Below, one piece after another: positions 5,150 to 7,221 of a DNA stretch of 7,221 bases. The stretch lies in the NCBI GenBank assembly GCA_902783445.1, contig CACZQX010000006.1, positions 1-7,221 on the forward strand, written 5' to 3'. How positions within the stretch are numbered: position 1 is the stretch's first letter; every line of letters begins with the position of its first letter. Source of the stretch: an uncultured Lachnospiraceae bacterium. Lineage in GTDB: Bacteria; Bacillota; Clostridia; Lachnospirales; Lachnospiraceae. A program made the position numbers and the translations under genes. Under the pieces are notes generated by a model. The model ran no database searches, had not been told where the DNA came from, and saw only the letters and a program-made list of their open reading frames with translations.

Positions 5150-7051
5150 TTATTTTCTTACTGATTTTTTCTTTTTCTTTTCAAGATACATCTTGAAATC
5201 AGCCTGGCTTATAAGATTATCCCATTGAATATCCTCATCTGCTCCTGCCATTGTATAGCCTAAGCTTGCGCTTGCTCTGTATTTCTTCTTGTCCGGAAAA
5301 GTGGTATCAATATATGCATAAAGAGTTTCTGTGAATTCCACTACTTCTCCTTCGTTTTCCGCAATTCCGACAATTACAAATTCATCGCCTCCATACCTCA
5401 TAACTATTTGACCGTCCATGCAGCTTTTTTTAATTGCATCTGCTATACCAAGTATATATCTGTCACCCTCGTCGTGACCATAGCTGTCATTAACAAATTT
5501 CAAACCATCCACATCCGCAAATACAACATATAACTGCTTGCTAGTCTGTTTACATTTTTTTACTATTTCGGGAACAGCCCTGTTAAATCCGGCACGATTG
5601 TACAAACCCGTAAAAGTGTCCAAGGTCCACATATTTTCCATATATCTGTTCATTGCCTTCAATTGGTTGATTTGCTGAATATTAAACAAAGCAATACCTA
5701 AAGATTGCAGCCATCTGCATACCTGATCCGGTCTATCAAGCATTCTTTCATCGGAAAGTATAGCATATCCGAAAACATGCATATTATCATGAATAGGTAA
5801 CACCAGATATGTACCCGAAGTAAGCCATTCCTTACAATGTGCGGGTAATAACTCTGAGGTTTTAAAGTCAGCATACTGAACAAATTTTCCCGATTCAAAT
5901 GCTAATGTCATAGTTGCTTCGCCCGAAAACAAAGTCTTATTTACTTTCTTTTTATGATAGCTCTTAGGATCTACACTTTCCGCATTCAAAACTTCAAAGG
6001 AATTTTTTTTGTCAAGGCAAATATACAGTCTTTCCATTTTTACTTCTCGCAGAATAATTTCAGCAGCTTTTTTTATATCTTCTATTGATTCCGCATAAAG
6101 TAAATTCTTCATTATACTTACATCAAAATATTTATACACAAAAGACTTAAGTACGTAATCCACAGTGTTGACCTTAATTGTTTCCTCCGAAAATCTAGTA
6201 TCTTTATTACAGCCGCAACTCTCGCTTAGCAACAGTTTTACATTATTAGTAAATAAATGATTATTACCATATTTATCAAAGTTTTTGAAATAATCAAAAG
6301 CTTTTTCAGCCATAAAATAGCTATCCCAGCTAACAGATGTAATAGACGGATAATACATTAATCCTTCTTTGCTACCATCAAATCCTGTGACAATAACATC
6401 CTCCGGAACCTTTATACCATAATGTTTAAGTCTTCTAATAGCACCGATAGCCATGTAGTCATTTGCGCATACTACCGCATCAAAAGGTTTTTTGCTATTT
6501 ACAAAGTGATCAATCGCCTTTTCTCCGCCGGTATCTGTGAAATCACCTATAAAAATTCTGTCAAAATCAACTTCATTTCCCAAATCTCGTATTGCTTTAA
6601 CATAACCATCAAGTCTGGCTTCCGAATCACTTTGATCCTTTCGCCCTGTAATATGATTAATGTTTTTTCTTCCATGCTCATTTTGGATGTGCATTACCAA
6701 ATCATATATTGATTTTTCATTATCAATAGATACCGAAGCCATGCCAGGAATAACAGCATCCATACAAATAGCAGGAACACCGGAATCAATGATTTTCTTC
6801 TTTATATCAAAATCATTAAGGCCCTTATATAAAACATTTTCAAAGAAAATAATACCGTCATAATCAGAAAAGTTAGGAAGTGTATATATGGAAAAATCAC
6901 TCTTTGTAATGTTTTCTCCTACAAAATTGTCGACACTACAAGTAAAAGCAAAGATTTGATGTCCTTGCTTTTTTGCAATATCTGTAAGAATACTGAGAAA
7001 TTCTTTTTGATAACTATATAATATAATCGGAGAAATAAGACAAATCTTCAT
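5150..7051 (-). CDS. Cytoplasmic LacI-type substrate-binding sensor fused to GGDEF diguanylate cyclase
   Basis: This 633-residue protein has no signal peptide, membrane segment or N-terminal helix-turn-helix. Residues 1 to about 285 form a LacI/periplasmic-binding-like (Peripla_BP_3) domain: the first strand is MKICLISPI, and later signatures are ITGRKDQSDSEARLDGY (134-150), CANDYMAIG (195-203) and VTGFDGSKEG (221-230). It ends in a Cys-Gly-Cys motif (279-281). A middle region (about 295-460) looks GAF-like and leads into a linker helix (about 460-476). The GGDEF domain covers about 477-625: TGLYNRAGF (481-489), metal Asp513 in FADVDGLKFVND, and an intact GGDEF at 554-558, so c-di-GMP synthesis from GTP is expected. 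The inhibitory I-site RxxD is absent; Met and Gln occupy its two key positions. The ligand is unknown, perhaps a sugar. ATG 7051 has GAGGTG 8 bases upstream and an extended -10 promoter. No terminator follows before the tRNA-Arg promoter. Confidence 0.92.
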   Translation of the reverse strand: MKICLISPIILYSYQKEFLSILTDIAKKQGHQIFAFTCSVDNFVGENITKSDFSIYTLPNFSDYDGIIFFENVLYKGLNDFDIKKKIIDSGVPAICMDAVIPGMASVSIDNEKSIYDLVMHIQNEHGRKNINHITGRKDQSDSEARLDGYVKAIRDLGNEVDFDRIFIGDFTDTGGEKAIDHFVNSKKPFDAVVCANDYMAIGAIRRLKHYGIKVPEDVIVTGFDGSKEGLMYYPSITSVSWDSYFMAEKAFDYFKNFDKYGNNHLFTNNVKLLLSESCGCNKDTRFSEETIKVNTVDYVLKSFVYKYFDVSIMKNLLYAESIEDIKKAAEIILREVKMERLYICLDKKNSFEVLNAESVDPKSYHKKKVNKTLFSGEATMTLAFESGKFVQYADFKTSELLPAHCKEWLTSGTYLVLPIHDNMHVFGYAILSDERMLDRPDQVCRWLQSLGIALFNIQQINQLKAMNRYMENMWTLDTFTGLYNRAGFNRAVPEIVKKCKQTSKQLYVVFADVDGLKFVNDSYGHDEGDRYILGIADAIKKSCMDGQIVMRYGGDEFVIVGIAENEGEVVEFTETLYAYIDTTFPDKKKYRASASLGYTMAGADEDIQWDNLISQADFKMYLEKKKKKSVRK

Positions 7052-7086
7052 TACAACTACACCTCATTACCATCTGCAACAAGCTT

Positions 7087-7115
7087 ATTATAACATTCTT
7101 ATTCCTAAAAAGCAC
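7087..7115 (-). promoter_or_regulatory. Extended -10 promoter of the GGDEF gene
   Basis: On the minus strand TGTTATAAT (7087-7095) is a perfect -10 with the TGn extension. The expected -35 position (about 7110-7115, GTGCTT) matches poorly, which an extended -10 tolerates. The start would be near 7080, giving a leader of about 29 bases before ATG 7051. Confidence 0.7.
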
Positions 7116-7116
7116 C

Positions 7117-7152
7117 AAAAAAAATAAAAGCGAAAATAAATTCTCGCTTTTA
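7117..7152 (-). terminator. Intrinsic terminator after tRNA-Leu
   Basis: The hairpin pairs 7125-7136 with 7141-7152 around a 4-base loop (12 pairs, one G-U on the minus-strand RNA) and is followed by a run of eight T residues (7117-7124). It begins 4 bases after the tRNA-Leu 3' end and insulates the GGDEF gene. Confidence 0.9.
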
Positions 7153-7156
7153 TTTA

Positions 7157-7221
7157 TGCCGGCGACCGGAATCGAACCGGTACCGTATTGCTACGACGGG
7201 ATTTTAAGTCCCGCGCGTCTG
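7157..7221 (-). tRNA. tRNA-Leu (anticodon TAA), 3' part only (cut by window edge)
   Basis: On the minus strand the visible part has anticodon stem CGGGA/TCCCG with loop CTTAAAA (anticodon TAA). It also has a long class II variable arm (CGTA-GCAA-TACG), T-stem ACCGG/CCGGT with canonical loop TTCGATT, the 3' acceptor strand CGCCGGC and A73. The long arm and anticodon both specify leucine (UUA). The acceptor 5' strand and part of the D-arm lie beyond the window. No CCA is encoded. Confidence 0.93.

Overview
The window looks like part of the chromosome of a low-GC, Gram-positive anaerobe of class Clostridia, possibly Lachnospiraceae-like. The reasons are AT-rich sequence, tRNA genes without an encoded CCA end, GGAG/AGGTGG ribosome binding sites, a clostridial surface cysteine protease, a DUF4854-type lipoprotein, and a LacI-type sensor fused to GGDEF. 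The genus cannot be fixed from the sequence alone. Every protein and tRNA gene lies on the minus strand, so gene order is described from high to low coordinates. The one element read on the plus strand is a candidate small RNA.

Region by region (minus-strand order): the 3' part of tRNA-Leu(UAA) enters at 7221 and is closed by a strong intrinsic terminator (7117-7152). An extended -10 promoter then drives a 633-residue cytoplasmic diguanylate cyclase with a LacI/periplasmic-binding-like sensor (5150-7051). Its own promoter drives tRNA-Arg(ACG) (5010-5083), followed by a terminator and a small lipoprotein gene (4442-4942) with its own terminator. A 516-base stretch without a convincing protein gene (3926-4441) holds the candidate sRNA (promoter, 5' hairpin, C-rich linker, terminator), a 39-codon open frame of doubtful status, and probable promoters for the next operon. 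That operon contains a THUMP/UPF0020 23S rRNA methyltransferase (2783-3925), a secreted or membrane-anchored papain-like protease with a lectin-like domain (1049-2752), and the dITP/XTP pyrophosphatase RdgB (442-1023). The gaps between these genes are 30 and 25 bases. A textbook promoter (TTGACA, 17 bases, TATAAT) then drives a tRNA cluster Pro(UGG)-Gly(UCC)-Arg(UCU)-His, with the last gene cut by the window edge.

Functionally the window is mostly housekeeping: translation (six tRNA genes, rRNA methylation) and nucleotide-pool cleaning. Added to this are an envelope protease, an envelope lipoprotein and a ligand-responsive c-di-GMP enzyme. No mobile element, CRISPR array or defence system is visible. 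The most interesting unexplained element is the plus-strand sRNA candidate at about 4197-4296.
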